A stretch of DNA of 64,000 nucleotides from Acidimicrobiaceae bacterium. GTDB taxonomy: Bacteria > Actinomycetota > Acidimicrobiia > Acidimicrobiales > Poriferisodalaceae. Made by a program: the position numbers and the translations under genes. Of this stretch, positions 48,504 to 61,839 are shown piece by piece. The notes below the pieces were generated by a model. The model was given only the letters and a program-made list of their open reading frames with translations, did not search any database and had not been told where the DNA came from. The first letter of the stretch is position 1. Each line of letters opens with the position of its first letter. The DNA lies in contig PAPO01000014.1 of the NCBI GenBank assembly GCA_002708935.1, positions 47,995-111,994 on the forward strand, given 5' to 3'.

Positions 48504-49154
48504 TTGAGCACCACTGATACCAAACCTCTATTTCGGGGAGTGTCACATCGGGCGGCTTTTATAGCTTCGGTCACACTCGCCCCAATTGTGATTGTCTCAG
48601 CCCCAGGAACATGGCCACGTTTGGTCACAAGTCTTTACACAACGTCGATAGTGGCTTTATTCGGAGTATCGGCTTTATATCACCGTGTTAACTGGGGACC
48701 TGTCAATCAGCAACGACTCCAAAAATTTGACCACGTAACCATTTTTCTTGCTATCGCGGCTACTTACACACCAGTAGCAGCTTTTGTGCTGTCCCCTTGG
48801 GCCGCGAAACTGGTACTGGTCCTGGTTTGGAGCGGCGCCTTTTTAGGCGCCGTAATACGAATCCGATTTTCAGACGCTCCGCAATGGCTTGTTGCCGCTC
48901 CGTATTTAGTCGTTGGCTGGTGTTTGCTCGCAGTGATCAAAGATGCCTGGCAGCAGCTTGGAGTTGTTGGATTCTTCCTTTTTCTTTTTGGAGGGATGTT
49001 GTACACGGCGGGCGCTGTGATATTTGCTGTCCAGAGACCTAATCCTTGGCCACACAAGTTTGGATTTCACGAGATATTTCACACGTTCACGGTGGTAGCT
49101 GCGGCACTTCATTACATAGCGTTCGTATTCGTTGTTCTTCCCAAAGCTCAATGA
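48504..49154 (+). CDS. Hemolysin III (YqfA) family membrane protein
   Basis: FRGVSHRAAFIA, FGVSALYHRVNW, KFDHVTIFLAIAATYTP; multiple TM segments. Confidence 0.85.
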   Translation: MSTTDTKPLFRGVSHRAAFIASVTLAPIVIVSAPGTWPRLVTSLYTTSIVALFGVSALYHRVNWGPVNQQRLQKFDHVTIFLAIAATYTPVAAFVLSPWAAKLVLVLVWSGAFLGAVIRIRFSDAPQWLVAAPYLVVGWCLLAVIKDAWQQLGVVGFFLFLFGGMLYTAGAVIFAVQRPNPWPHKFGFHEIFHTFTVVAAALHYIAFVFVVLPKAQ

Positions 49155-49310
49155 AGTGTGACTGATCCTGGTAACACCAGTCTTGTCAGGTCACTTGGAA
49201 CGTGGCGGCGAAGAAGGAGTTGGACTAATGGCGCAGCACCGTCTGAAGTTTCATACGCACTCCGCTGCACTGCATGAGGGTTCTCCCACACGACCTGGTT
49301 TTCACTTGTT

Positions 49311-49562
49311 CTGGTGGAATTCCACCAGCCAACATATAGAGCACACAACTACTTGCTCGTTACTAATTTAGTAACGAGTTTGGCCAGGAATATGTGTCGT
49401 GGAATTCCACGAAGGCCCTCCAAGAAAGCTCTGTCCCGACCTGACTCATCCGTGTAGATCTACACAGATGAAAGGCCAGCAAGATCCTTTTTGTTCATTT
49501 CCCTGGAGGTCCACGGAATTGACCTGCCGAATCAGCAAGACGTACTTAGTTAACTAAGTACG
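49311..49562. repeat. Cluster of five distinct palindromes/inverted repeats in one intergenic region
   Basis: CTGGTGGAATTCCACCAG (49311-49328); CTCGTTACTA-ATT-TAGTAACGAG (49356-49378); TCGTGGAATTCCACGA (49397-49412); TCATCcGTGTAGATCTACACaGATGA (49446-49471); CGTACTTAGTTAACTAAGTACG (49541-49562). Confidence 0.85.
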
Positions 49563-49599
49563 AGAGCGTGGTAGCGACAGGGAGTGCCCCTAAACCAAA

Positions 49600-49653
49600 A
49601 ACACAACCCCCCTGTCTTGTTAGAGGAGGATGGTTTAGGCCTGTGAACAGGGG
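49600..49653 (-). terminator. Putative terminator/alternative hairpins downstream of tRNA-Ala
   Basis: Minus strand: CCCCTGT...ACAGGGG stem then GGTTGTGTTTTT; competing CCTAAACCA/TGGTTTAGG pairing extends to 49589. Confidence 0.4.
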
Positions 49654-49662
49654 CTTCGTTTG

Positions 49663-49736
49663 TGGAGCTGATCGGAATCGAACCGACGACCCCCTGCTTG
49701 CAAAGCAGGTGCTCTAGCCAACTGAGCTACAGCCCC
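49663..49736 (-). tRNA. tRNA-Ala (anticodon TGC)
   Basis: GGGGCTGTAGCTCAGTTGGCTAGAGCACCTGCTTTGCAAGCAGGGGGTCGTCGGTTCGATTCCGATCAGCTCCA; full cloverleaf with G3:U70. Confidence 0.95.
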
Positions 49737-49863
49737 CAGTAACCATCAGAGGGTACCGAAATAAAGCTTGGAGCACGACTTAAGCAAACTATGGATTTTG
49801 CGGGCATGATCAAGGTATTGAATTTCGATATAAAGCGAAAATTCCCTTGAGGAGGGACCTCTA

Positions 49864-50766
49864 ATGACTATGCCAGCAATTTCGTTAGCTGCGGTAAACG
49901 GCCGGCGCCAACAAACACTCGATGTAGCTGCAGAGATTGAACAGCGCGGCTTTACTGGCATTTATTGCCCTTCTATGGGTGACTGTGTTGCTCTTTGCCA
50001 AGCGATCGCTTCGGTCACCAATGAAATAACTTTTGGCACTTCAGTCCAACCCATTTATTTCAGGAACCCCGAGGACCTCGCAGCGACCGCTGCTTTCATC
50101 CACGAAATAAGCAACGGACGGTTCCGCTTAGGAATTGGTGTAACCCACGGCCCGGTTCATCAACGCTTAGGAATCACTCCGGGGAAACCTTTAGGTGACA
50201 CCCGTGATTATGTGGCCGCGATGCAACGGGCCGCTGAGCATCACGGCGAGCTACCTCCAATTGTCTTAGCCACCCTGAGAAGAAAGATGGTTGAGCTTTC
50301 AGTTGAAATTAGTGGCGGCGCGGTGTGGGCGAATGCGAGTCGTAACGACTTCAATAACTCGGTTGCAGATATACCTCCGGATGTTCAGAACAGCGATTTC
50401 TTTATCGGCAACATGATTCCAACCGTGATCGATGACGATCGAGACGCGGGCGCCGCACGTAATAGAAAAACTCTTCAGGGGTATGTGGCGCTGCCCAATT
50501 ATCGCAATTACTGGAAACAAGCTGGCTACGCCGAGGAAATGGAAGGTATAGAAGCCGCTCTTGATGAGGGAGACCGAGATCGAGTCTTGACATGTATGTC
50601 AGATAAATGGCTATCGAACGCAACGCTCTATGGTTCTCAAAACGAAGTGAGGGAAGGCGTGGAAGAGTGGTTCGACCAAGGTTGTAAAACTCCGATTCTG
50701 GTGCCCTCCAGCACTAGCGGCGGCCAAATGCACGCCATACAAGAACTGTTCGACTGTTTCTCGTGA
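49864..50766 (+). CDS. LLM-class (F420-dependent-like) oxidoreductase
   Basis: AAEIEQRGFTGIYCPSMGD, TNEITFGTSVQPIYFRNPEDLAATAAFIHEISNGRFRLGIGV. Confidence 0.8.
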   Translation: MTMPAISLAAVNGRRQQTLDVAAEIEQRGFTGIYCPSMGDCVALCQAIASVTNEITFGTSVQPIYFRNPEDLAATAAFIHEISNGRFRLGIGVTHGPVHQRLGITPGKPLGDTRDYVAAMQRAAEHHGELPPIVLATLRRKMVELSVEISGGAVWANASRNDFNNSVADIPPDVQNSDFFIGNMIPTVIDDDRDAGAARNRKTLQGYVALPNYRNYWKQAGYAEEMEGIEAALDEGDRDRVLTCMSDKWLSNATLYGSQNEVREGVEEWFDQGCKTPILVPSSTSGGQMHAIQELFDCFS

Positions 50767-50787
50767 GTCAGTCAACTGGAGTTCTAG

Positions 50788-51744
50788 TTGTCGTCTGAAA
50801 TAGACCTCGATGCGGCCGCTACGCGCCTTGCTGGTGTTGTCAGACGAACACCAGTGCTGAGGTCACGTCTACTAGATGAACGCGTCGGTGCGGAAGTTCA
50901 TCTCAAGGCAGAGCATCTGCAGCGGACTGGGGCCTTTAAGTTCCGCGGCGCATTTAACGCGATAGCTGCGTTACCAAGTTCTGTTCGTCGCTTAGGAATC
51001 ATCTCTTATTCTTCGGGGAACCACGCTCAAGCCGTCGCGCGTGCTGCCCAGCTATTCGATGTTCCGGCGACCATCGTGATGCCGATCGATGCTCCGGACT
51101 CGAAACGGAAAGCAACAGAAAGTTATGGCGCCGAAATCATTAGCTACGACCGGTACGCGCAACATCGCGAGGACATTGCCGCTGAGGTAGTCCGGGATAG
51201 AGAGTTAACCCTGATCCCTCCTTTCGATCATCCAGACGTGATTGCTGGTCAATCAACCTGCGCTCAAGAATTGTTCGCAGAGTCCGGTCCTCTCGATCAA
51301 CTGATTGTGTCGGTAGGCGGAGGGGGGTTGATCTCTGGCAGTGCGTTGGCCGCACACCGCGAAAACGCGAGCTGTGACATTGTGGGAGTTGAGCCTGACT
51401 CCGGTAACGATGTTCAGTTGTCGCTTCGCGAAGGTCGAATCATCGAAATTGATGTACCGGAAACCATTGCCGACGGACAGCAAACAACATCACCTGGTGC
51501 CCACACGTTCGCTGTGATGCAGCAACACGTCTCGGAAATAGCGACCGTGAGCGACGACCAGATTCTGGATGCCATGGATTATTTATTTCGATTCCAAAAC
51601 CAGGTTGTAGAACCGAGCGGTGCTTGTGCTTTGGCTGCTCTCCTAGCCGGCGCAGTCAAACCTTCAGGAAAACGAATTGGCGTAATCCTGTCTGGCGGCA
51701 ATATTTCACCAGAACGATTTGTGACCCTAATGAAGCACCGCTAA
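50788..51744 (+). CDS. Threonine/serine dehydratase-like PLP enzyme
   Basis: RRTPVLRSRLLDE, KAEHLQRTGAFKFRGAFNAI, SSGNHAQAVARAA, VGGGGLISG; TTG start. Confidence 0.85.
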   Translation: MSSEIDLDAAATRLAGVVRRTPVLRSRLLDERVGAEVHLKAEHLQRTGAFKFRGAFNAIAALPSSVRRLGIISYSSGNHAQAVARAAQLFDVPATIVMPIDAPDSKRKATESYGAEIISYDRYAQHREDIAAEVVRDRELTLIPPFDHPDVIAGQSTCAQELFAESGPLDQLIVSVGGGGLISGSALAAHRENASCDIVGVEPDSGNDVQLSLREGRIIEIDVPETIADGQQTTSPGAHTFAVMQQHVSEIATVSDDQILDAMDYLFRFQNQVVEPSGACALAALLAGAVKPSGKRIGVILSGGNISPERFVTLMKHR

Positions 51745-51758
51745 CAATCTCAGCTCCT

Positions 51759-52787
51759 TTATCCCGCCCGGCTCAAACTTTGGACCTGCCCGAGATAGCG
51801 AACCTCCTCGTCACGAGCGACATCTACATCATCAACCCATGGTGAGAAGAGTGACCGCCACCGTTGAGCCCAGGTGTGTTGTGCAGTAACCCGCGACCAA
51901 GCCGCCTCTCCAATTTTCTCCAACTCCCGTTTGTCGGCAACAAGCACCGGGACCAAGTCAGCGAGATCCTCGCTTGATTGGAACGTCACAATTTCTTCAC
52001 CCGGGGACAAAACCTTGTCGACCGCTGCTCTTGCTTGGACAAGAGACGGCGTTCCCACAACAGCAGCTTCATAGACGCTGTTGGATAGGCCCAGTTCAAA
52101 AAATGATTTCCTCACTTGTGATTGGTGGGCCAGCGAAACTGGCAGTTCAACTAACAAACGCGCGCCGGCGAACAGGGTCGCTCGTTCTGGTAAAGGCAGA
52201 ACGTCGACGGTCGACACGTTCAGCGGCAATTGTGACCAACCTTCACCTACCACGACCAGATCGTCCAGATGGTCAAGACTCATCACGACATCAACATTTG
52301 TTGGATCGGCATCTCCGACGACTACAACCCCTCGCCTTTCGGAAGGAACAAAATTCATTAACGCAGGCGGATGAACTGCGGGTTCCATTAACGAAAGTCG
52401 GAAGGTCCCAAGGCTGGCGTATTCGTCGAAGGTCTGTAGATCAGGGACTGCAACCAAGTCATACTCTCGCAAATCATCGCTGAGTCCGCTTAAGTCGGTT
52501 ACCGCACCTTCCAGTGACGGCCCGGTGTGCATGCAGAGAGCCACCGTTTCCGAAGCGGACGTTAAAGCACGTATTTCTCCCCTCTCCGGAACACCCGCAG
52601 CTGGAATGACAATCAAGATTTCAGGTGAGTAACGATCAAGTCCCCACTTGATCGCTGCTTTTGTAGGTGCGACTGTGACTACTTCATGCCCCAAAAACCT
52701 CAGGGGGTCGGCTACCTGCAGGCGCAAGTGTGACTCGGGGGCATCTACTCCGTAACCGGTTACTACTATCCGCATTGTGGGGGCCAT
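51759..52787 (-). CDS. Glycosyltransferase-like protein
   Basis: GT-B-like layout (N-terminal MRIVVTGYGVDAPESHLRLQVADPLRFLGHEV; C-terminal GTPSLVQARAAVDKVLSPGEEIVTFQSSEDLADL). Confidence 0.45.
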   Translation of the reverse strand: MAPTMRIVVTGYGVDAPESHLRLQVADPLRFLGHEVVTVAPTKAAIKWGLDRYSPEILIVIPAAGVPERGEIRALTSASETVALCMHTGPSLEGAVTDLSGLSDDLREYDLVAVPDLQTFDEYASLGTFRLSLMEPAVHPPALMNFVPSERRGVVVVGDADPTNVDVVMSLDHLDDLVVVGEGWSQLPLNVSTVDVLPLPERATLFAGARLLVELPVSLAHQSQVRKSFFELGLSNSVYEAAVVGTPSLVQARAAVDKVLSPGEEIVTFQSSEDLADLVPVLVADKRELEKIGEAAWSRVTAQHTWAQRWRSLFSPWVDDVDVARDEEVRYLGQVQSLSRAG

Positions 52788-52830
52788 CTCTGTCGGTCAA
52801 GCTGATCGGTCCGCTGTGGGGCCTCCCTCT

Positions 52831-53664
52831 TCAGTGTGGAACACTTTTAGATGAATTTCGATGACCATCAGAGGGTTCATCGCGGAGGCCTCTCATCACA
52901 ACCGCCACCGCTACCGCCAACACAACGATCGAAGTCCACACGTTTATTCGGACACCAAACACCTCGGTGGCCTTATCAGTCCGAAGTAGCTCAATCCATA
53001 ATCTTCCTACCGTGTACCCAGCTACATAAATGGCCCAGCTGTATCCCTTCCTAAGTTGAGGAAACAACCTCGGCGTAAACACCGCTATAAAACCCGCAAC
53101 TCCCAAATTCCACAAAGCTTCATAGAGAAAAGTGGGATGAAAAGTCGGTGAGTCCGCGTATTCCAAAGGGCGATTCGCACTGTCAATCTGCAACCCCCAA
53201 GGCAAATTAGTCGGCCGTCCAAACAATTCTTGATTAAACCAGTTTCCCAATCGTCCGACCGCTTGAGCTATCGGAATCCCAACCGCGGTGGCATCAAACA
53301 TTGCGGCGACGTCGCCGTTTCCTCGACGTACCACCCACCATGCAACTAACGCACCAGCAGCTACTGCCCCCCAAATCCCAAGTCCACCTTTCCAAAGTTT
53401 TGGGATCTCATCCCAGTTGCCTTGGAATCGGCCGAAGTCGGTGGCGACGTGGTAAAGACGAGCCCCTATGATCCCAGCCGGAATTGCCCAGGTGGCCATC
53501 CGATGCACCATCACCGGATCTCCCCCCGCGGCTTCATACCTGCGGCTACTTACCCACACCGCCAGGAGAGCTCCAATTGCAATCGTCAACCCGTAGGCGC
53601 GTAACTCAAAAACACCTATTTGAATGGAGCTTGTCGATGGGCTTGGGATTGCAGCAAACATCAC
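52831..53664 (-). CDS. lgt: Prolipoprotein diacylglyceryl transferase
   Basis: ELRAYGLTIAIGALLAVW, GIIGARLYHVATDF, GRLGNWFNQELFGRPTNLPWGLQID, HPTFLYEALWN. Confidence 0.92.
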   Translation of the reverse strand: MMFAAIPSPSTSSIQIGVFELRAYGLTIAIGALLAVWVSSRRYEAAGGDPVMVHRMATWAIPAGIIGARLYHVATDFGRFQGNWDEIPKLWKGGLGIWGAVAAGALVAWWVVRRGNGDVAAMFDATAVGIPIAQAVGRLGNWFNQELFGRPTNLPWGLQIDSANRPLEYADSPTFHPTFLYEALWNLGVAGFIAVFTPRLFPQLRKGYSWAIYVAGYTVGRLWIELLRTDKATEVFGVRINVWTSIVVLAVAVAVVMRGLRDEPSDGHRNSSKSVPH

Positions 53665-53755
53665 ATTCTCCTGTCACGCTGAGGATATAGGTAATGGATT
53701 ACTTCTAGAGAGAAGACCTCCGCAGAACAGCCTCTCCTCTGTTCTCTGTCCAGCA

Positions 53756-54745
53756 CTACGTATTAGAAAGACCTTCATACACAGCAGCCGTAATTCCACG
53801 ATTTTCAAGTTCCTGTAGCCAAGGAAGCGGATCATCCAACATTCCTAGACTCCAGGACCCAGACGGCAACACACCCAGCAGTGACCATTCTGCGGCTATC
53901 GCTGCTATCGCACCGGCCGCCGCTGAAGGGTAGTCAATTGCTCCGATCACTTCAGTGGTTTGAATCTGGTCTCGAATGCCCCGAATTTCAATTCGGACTG
54001 CCCCTGGACCACCGTCTCTGTGGGGAGGACGAAGCATTGGTAGCCAAGCTGTTAGCCGATCGCGTCTTGTGGCCGCTACCTTCGCCGTAATCCGTTCTGC
54101 TTCAGGAAAACTTGCCGACAACAAAACGGGGTCGGCGAGTGCTGCTCTATAACAATCTCTGGCGCCCAGCGGATCTGGGAACCAGACCAGTTCTCTGCCC
54201 GCACCACTTGGTCTCTTCATCCAGTTTCCGTTACGCCGTTCAAGTGACTCCTGCGTCCTTGCACGATGGAGTTGACGTTGACAGGCGGGCCCACCTGTAC
54301 CCATTCGGGCCACATGTACTTCTTCGACGCTATCGAATCGCTCTCCGCCGTGACGCGCGAGCAGGCAACTTAAGCCCGGTGAGAAGGCGGCCCCCACAAT
54401 GACAGACCGTTCCGCTTTATCAGCTGCCGAGTCGAGCTCTAGCAGCCCCTCCACATCATTTAATGCATCTGACAGCGAGACAACGTGGGAACCGTTCCCG
54501 AGTGCTTCTTCAGCTAGTTCTGTATGTCCGCCGGAAGGTTGAGCCAATACAGTCACATCGGCTGCCGGAAGTGGCCCCGGAGCAATAACTTCGACATCTA
54601 AGTCAATTAGTTGGCGAACAAAACCGTGCATCCGCTGAGGGCGTCTTGCTCCAAGGACCAACCTTTCGACTAATCCCGAAGCCGCAAGTTGTCGCGCGAC
54701 ACGCCTACCAACTACCCCAGAACCGATAACAGCAACTGTGGACAC
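53756..54745 (-). CDS. Saccharopine dehydrogenase-like NAD(P)-binding protein
   Basis: STVAVIGSGVVGRRVARQLAASGLVERLVLGARRP; GAAFSPGLSCLLA. Confidence 0.7.
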   Translation of the reverse strand: MSTVAVIGSGVVGRRVARQLAASGLVERLVLGARRPQRMHGFVRQLIDLDVEVIAPGPLPAADVTVLAQPSGGHTELAEEALGNGSHVVSLSDALNDVEGLLELDSAADKAERSVIVGAAFSPGLSCLLARHGGERFDSVEEVHVARMGTGGPACQRQLHRARTQESLERRNGNWMKRPSGAGRELVWFPDPLGARDCYRAALADPVLLSASFPEAERITAKVAATRRDRLTAWLPMLRPPHRDGGPGAVRIEIRGIRDQIQTTEVIGAIDYPSAAAGAIAAIAAEWSLLGVLPSGSWSLGMLDDPLPWLQELENRGITAAVYEGLSNT

Positions 54746-54746
54746 G

Positions 54747-54884
54747 TCAGCGGAAGTCCGGGCCGCTTAATTGTCTCCACTTGCCTTGACGTGGAGGAAT
54801 TCCTCCCGACCCCCGTAGCCGCAAGATGGCAGCAACAACTGTTCCTACACCCATTGCCAAAATTGCTCGGCGTAGTGCTCGCAC
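54747..54884 (-). CDS. Small membrane-associated protein (45 aa) coupled to downstream dehydrogenase-like gene
   Basis: My translation: (M)RALRRAILAMGVGTVVAAILRLRGSGGIPPRQGKWRQLSGPDFR*; GGAGG RBS, GTG start, stop 1 nt before the GTG of the next gene. Confidence 0.6.
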   Translation of the reverse strand: MRALRRAILAMGVGTVVAAILRLRGSGGIPPRQGKWRQLSGPDFR

Positions 54885-54942
54885 AACTACCTCCGCTCAG
54901 AGACTCAAACCCCATGTTATGTGATAACAGGTGTTCGGAACG

Positions 54943-55016
<74 letters not shown>

Positions 55017-55070
55017 GAACAAGTGTCAGATAGTAGCGGCGCTACTGGCCCTCCACCAACGTGGATGTGT

Positions 55071-55868
55071 TTAAGAGGGTGGTTGGTCTTCCTCTAATAG
55101 GGTCACTCGCACTCCCCCAACAAGGTCGCTAATGAGATTAAAGATGATGGTCAATAGAACATTAAACGCAACCCCGGCAACGAATAACACCGCTCCAATG
55201 ACTGTTGCTCGCCGGAAAATTTCATCCCCATTGATCTCCCAAACTTCATACGAACCGACCTCTGCAATAAAGGATTCAATGTTGGTAATCACGCCCGATT
55301 GCACAGCTGCGGTCCACAGTAGGTAGCCGGCGATGACTGTTGCTCCATACAGGCAGGCATACAACAGAACGGAAACCTTTAATACTGACCAAGGATCAAC
55401 ATGTCTGATGGTTCGGCGGGTTCTCTTTACCCGAGCGCGACGTTTACCAATCCATCCAAGATCTTCTTCAGGCAACAAAATTGGTCGTTCATCTGCCGGT
55501 GTCTTTGGCAGAACTGGCTCAATTTGTTGACTTATTTGGGTATCAACAACTACAGGTTGCTCTTTTTCAATTACTGGAACGACTCCAGTTTCGTCGTTTG
55601 GTTCTGGGATCTCACCTTGTTCACGTCCTTTTTGCACTGATGGGGGACGCCTAACGGCTTGTTTGTCCCTTGTTCGCCGTTCTTCTTTAGGGGCGCGCGC
55701 AGACTTTGTTCCGGGGATCCTTCGTTTTCTTGGGCTCCGACGCCCAATTTCTTGTTGGTTCAGCCCAACCGCACGCGCGAACGTTTCATCATCAACCCCG
55801 TCTGTGGGAGGGTTTCCTTGGTCTGGTTGATCGGAATCAGCCACGCGTCGAAGTGTACGGGAGGCCAA
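55071..55868 (-). CDS. DUF3566 membrane protein
   Basis: Basic disordered N-terminus then KVSVLLYACLYGATVIAGYLLW...FNVLLTIIFNLISDLVGGVRVTLLEED; downstream of gyrA as in Actinobacteria. Confidence 0.85.
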   Translation of the reverse strand: MASRTLRRVADSDQPDQGNPPTDGVDDETFARAVGLNQQEIGRRSPRKRRIPGTKSARAPKEERRTRDKQAVRRPPSVQKGREQGEIPEPNDETGVVPVIEKEQPVVVDTQISQQIEPVLPKTPADERPILLPEEDLGWIGKRRARVKRTRRTIRHVDPWSVLKVSVLLYACLYGATVIAGYLLWTAAVQSGVITNIESFIAEVGSYEVWEINGDEIFRRATVIGAVLFVAGVAFNVLLTIIFNLISDLVGGVRVTLLEEDQPPS

Positions 55869-55888
55869 GCCGTAGCTGGGCGCGGTGT

Positions 55889-60324
<4,436 letters not shown>

Positions 60325-60430
60325 TTAACCCCTTTTCGTGAGCCAAATACTACCAGTAGGAGGGGACCCGTAGAGGTAGGGTTAAAACCGTTATACGGCT
60401 CCTCAAGGCCTCTCACGCAAAATACTTCAC

Positions 60431-60751
60431 TTATGAACCTTTGACGTGAACTTTAAGACTAGAAAAGTTGAGTTTTGGGTCTTTATCTCGCAACTTTGCA
60501 AGCAACTCTTGTTCCAAATATCGAATTTCTGTTGCCCACCCTGGATGGTCAACATCAACAAGAAGACCATTATCGATGACTCTGCGCGGCTTACAGTGAT
60601 CGGCAATGGTGGGGCCAACAGCCTCTCCCCAATGTTGGTAAAGGAGAAACATGACCCCGTCATCTCCAAAACCACTAACAAGCCGTTTCAAAACATCGCC
60701 CAATGATCGCGGTTCATGCCATCGAGATGCTCCACCGCCACTAGTTTCCAT
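60431..60751 (-). CDS. DUF721 (DciA-like) protein
   Basis: LGDVLKRLVSGFG...HWGEAVGPTIADHCKPRRVIDNGLLVDVDHPGWATEIRYLEQELLAKL; recF-DUF721-gyrB context; start METSGGG preferred. Confidence 0.8.
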   Translation of the reverse strand: METSGGGASRWHEPRSLGDVLKRLVSGFGDDGVMFLLYQHWGEAVGPTIADHCKPRRVIDNGLLVDVDHPGWATEIRYLEQELLAKLRDKDPKLNFSSLKVHVKGS

Positions 60752-61823
60752 GAATTCGACCTTCAACGATTTCCAATGTCTGGACTGGATCAATCCCATC
60801 CGGAACTGTTCCTGTTGCAGAAGTTAAAATTATCTGTGAATCAGGAAGGCACTCCACAAGTCTTCTAGCCCGAGTTTCATCTAGCTCAGAAAACACGTCA
60901 TCCAATAAGACAATCGGTTGATCTCCCGTTGCCTCTTCAACAAAAACGTAAGTGGCTAGCCGCAACGCCAAAGCCAAGCTGCGTTGTTCACCTTGTGACG
61001 CGTGAAACCGAGAATGAAGTGACCCTAAAAGAATGGTCAAATCGTCGCGGTGAGGGCCCACTAACGTCATTCCCCTTCTAATTTCATCATCCCGCACTCG
61101 TGAAAGGGCAGCAGCGAGTCCCTCATCTTGCCAATCAGTCTCAAGTTGCAAGGACACCTCGACATTGATGCCAGCTAACCGTTGGTAAAAATCCGAAACC
61201 ACTGGCTGGATGGACGCTACAAAATCCGATCTATGTTGCCCCACAACATTCGCAACCTCTATTAGTTGCTTATCCCAAACAAGTAGATTGGATCCCAAAT
61301 CCTCAGAATTGCGTCCTCGAGCCTGTTTCAGCAGATTGTTTCGCTGCCGAAGAATCTGGTCAAAGTCGGTTCGCGCTGCCCTGAACTCAGCACTCCCTAT
61401 GGCAATTGTTTCATCCAGCAGAGAACGTCGTACCGCGGGCGAACCTTTGATGATGTTTAAATCGTCTGGACTAAAGACAACAATCCGAACTGTGTCCCCC
61501 AGGTCTCGGAATCTCTTTATTTTTTGCTTGTTGACCTGAGCTTTTGAACGCCCCTGTGCTGCTAACTCGACCTCGACAAGCGATGTTCTGCCTGCCTGTT
61601 CAACTTCCGCCCTCAAGTATGCGGACGACCTCCCAGCAGCAACTAAAGCATCGACCTTTGCACCACGGAACGACCGAGAGCCGCTTAACAAATAAAGACC
61701 TTCAATCAGGTTGGTTTTCCCGTGTCCGTTCAATCCAACGACAAGAGTGACCTTTTCATTAAGTGCAACGTCGGTTGCTAAGTGGTTACGGAAGTCTGTA
61801 AGCCACAGGCGCTTAATGATCAA
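60741..61823 (-). CDS. recF: DNA replication and repair protein RecF
   Basis: RLWLTDFRNHLATDVALNEKVTLVVGLNGHGKTNLIEGLYLLS, SQGEQRSLALALRLA, LLDDVFSELDETR. Confidence 0.95.
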   Translation of the reverse strand: MIIKRLWLTDFRNHLATDVALNEKVTLVVGLNGHGKTNLIEGLYLLSGSRSFRGAKVDALVAAGRSSAYLRAEVEQAGRTSLVEVELAAQGRSKAQVNKQKIKRFRDLGDTVRIVVFSPDDLNIIKGSPAVRRSLLDETIAIGSAEFRAARTDFDQILRQRNNLLKQARGRNSEDLGSNLLVWDKQLIEVANVVGQHRSDFVASIQPVVSDFYQRLAGINVEVSLQLETDWQDEGLAAALSRVRDDEIRRGMTLVGPHRDDLTILLGSLHSRFHASQGEQRSLALALRLATYVFVEEATGDQPIVLLDDVFSELDETRARRLVECLPDSQIILTSATGTVPDGIDPVQTLEIVEGRIHGN

Positions 61824-61839
61824 TATCTTGTCGGTTTAG

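Noticed and set aside
49311-49562. CRISPR array or single repeated element
   Set aside because: The palindromes differ in sequence and spacing; only two share a core.
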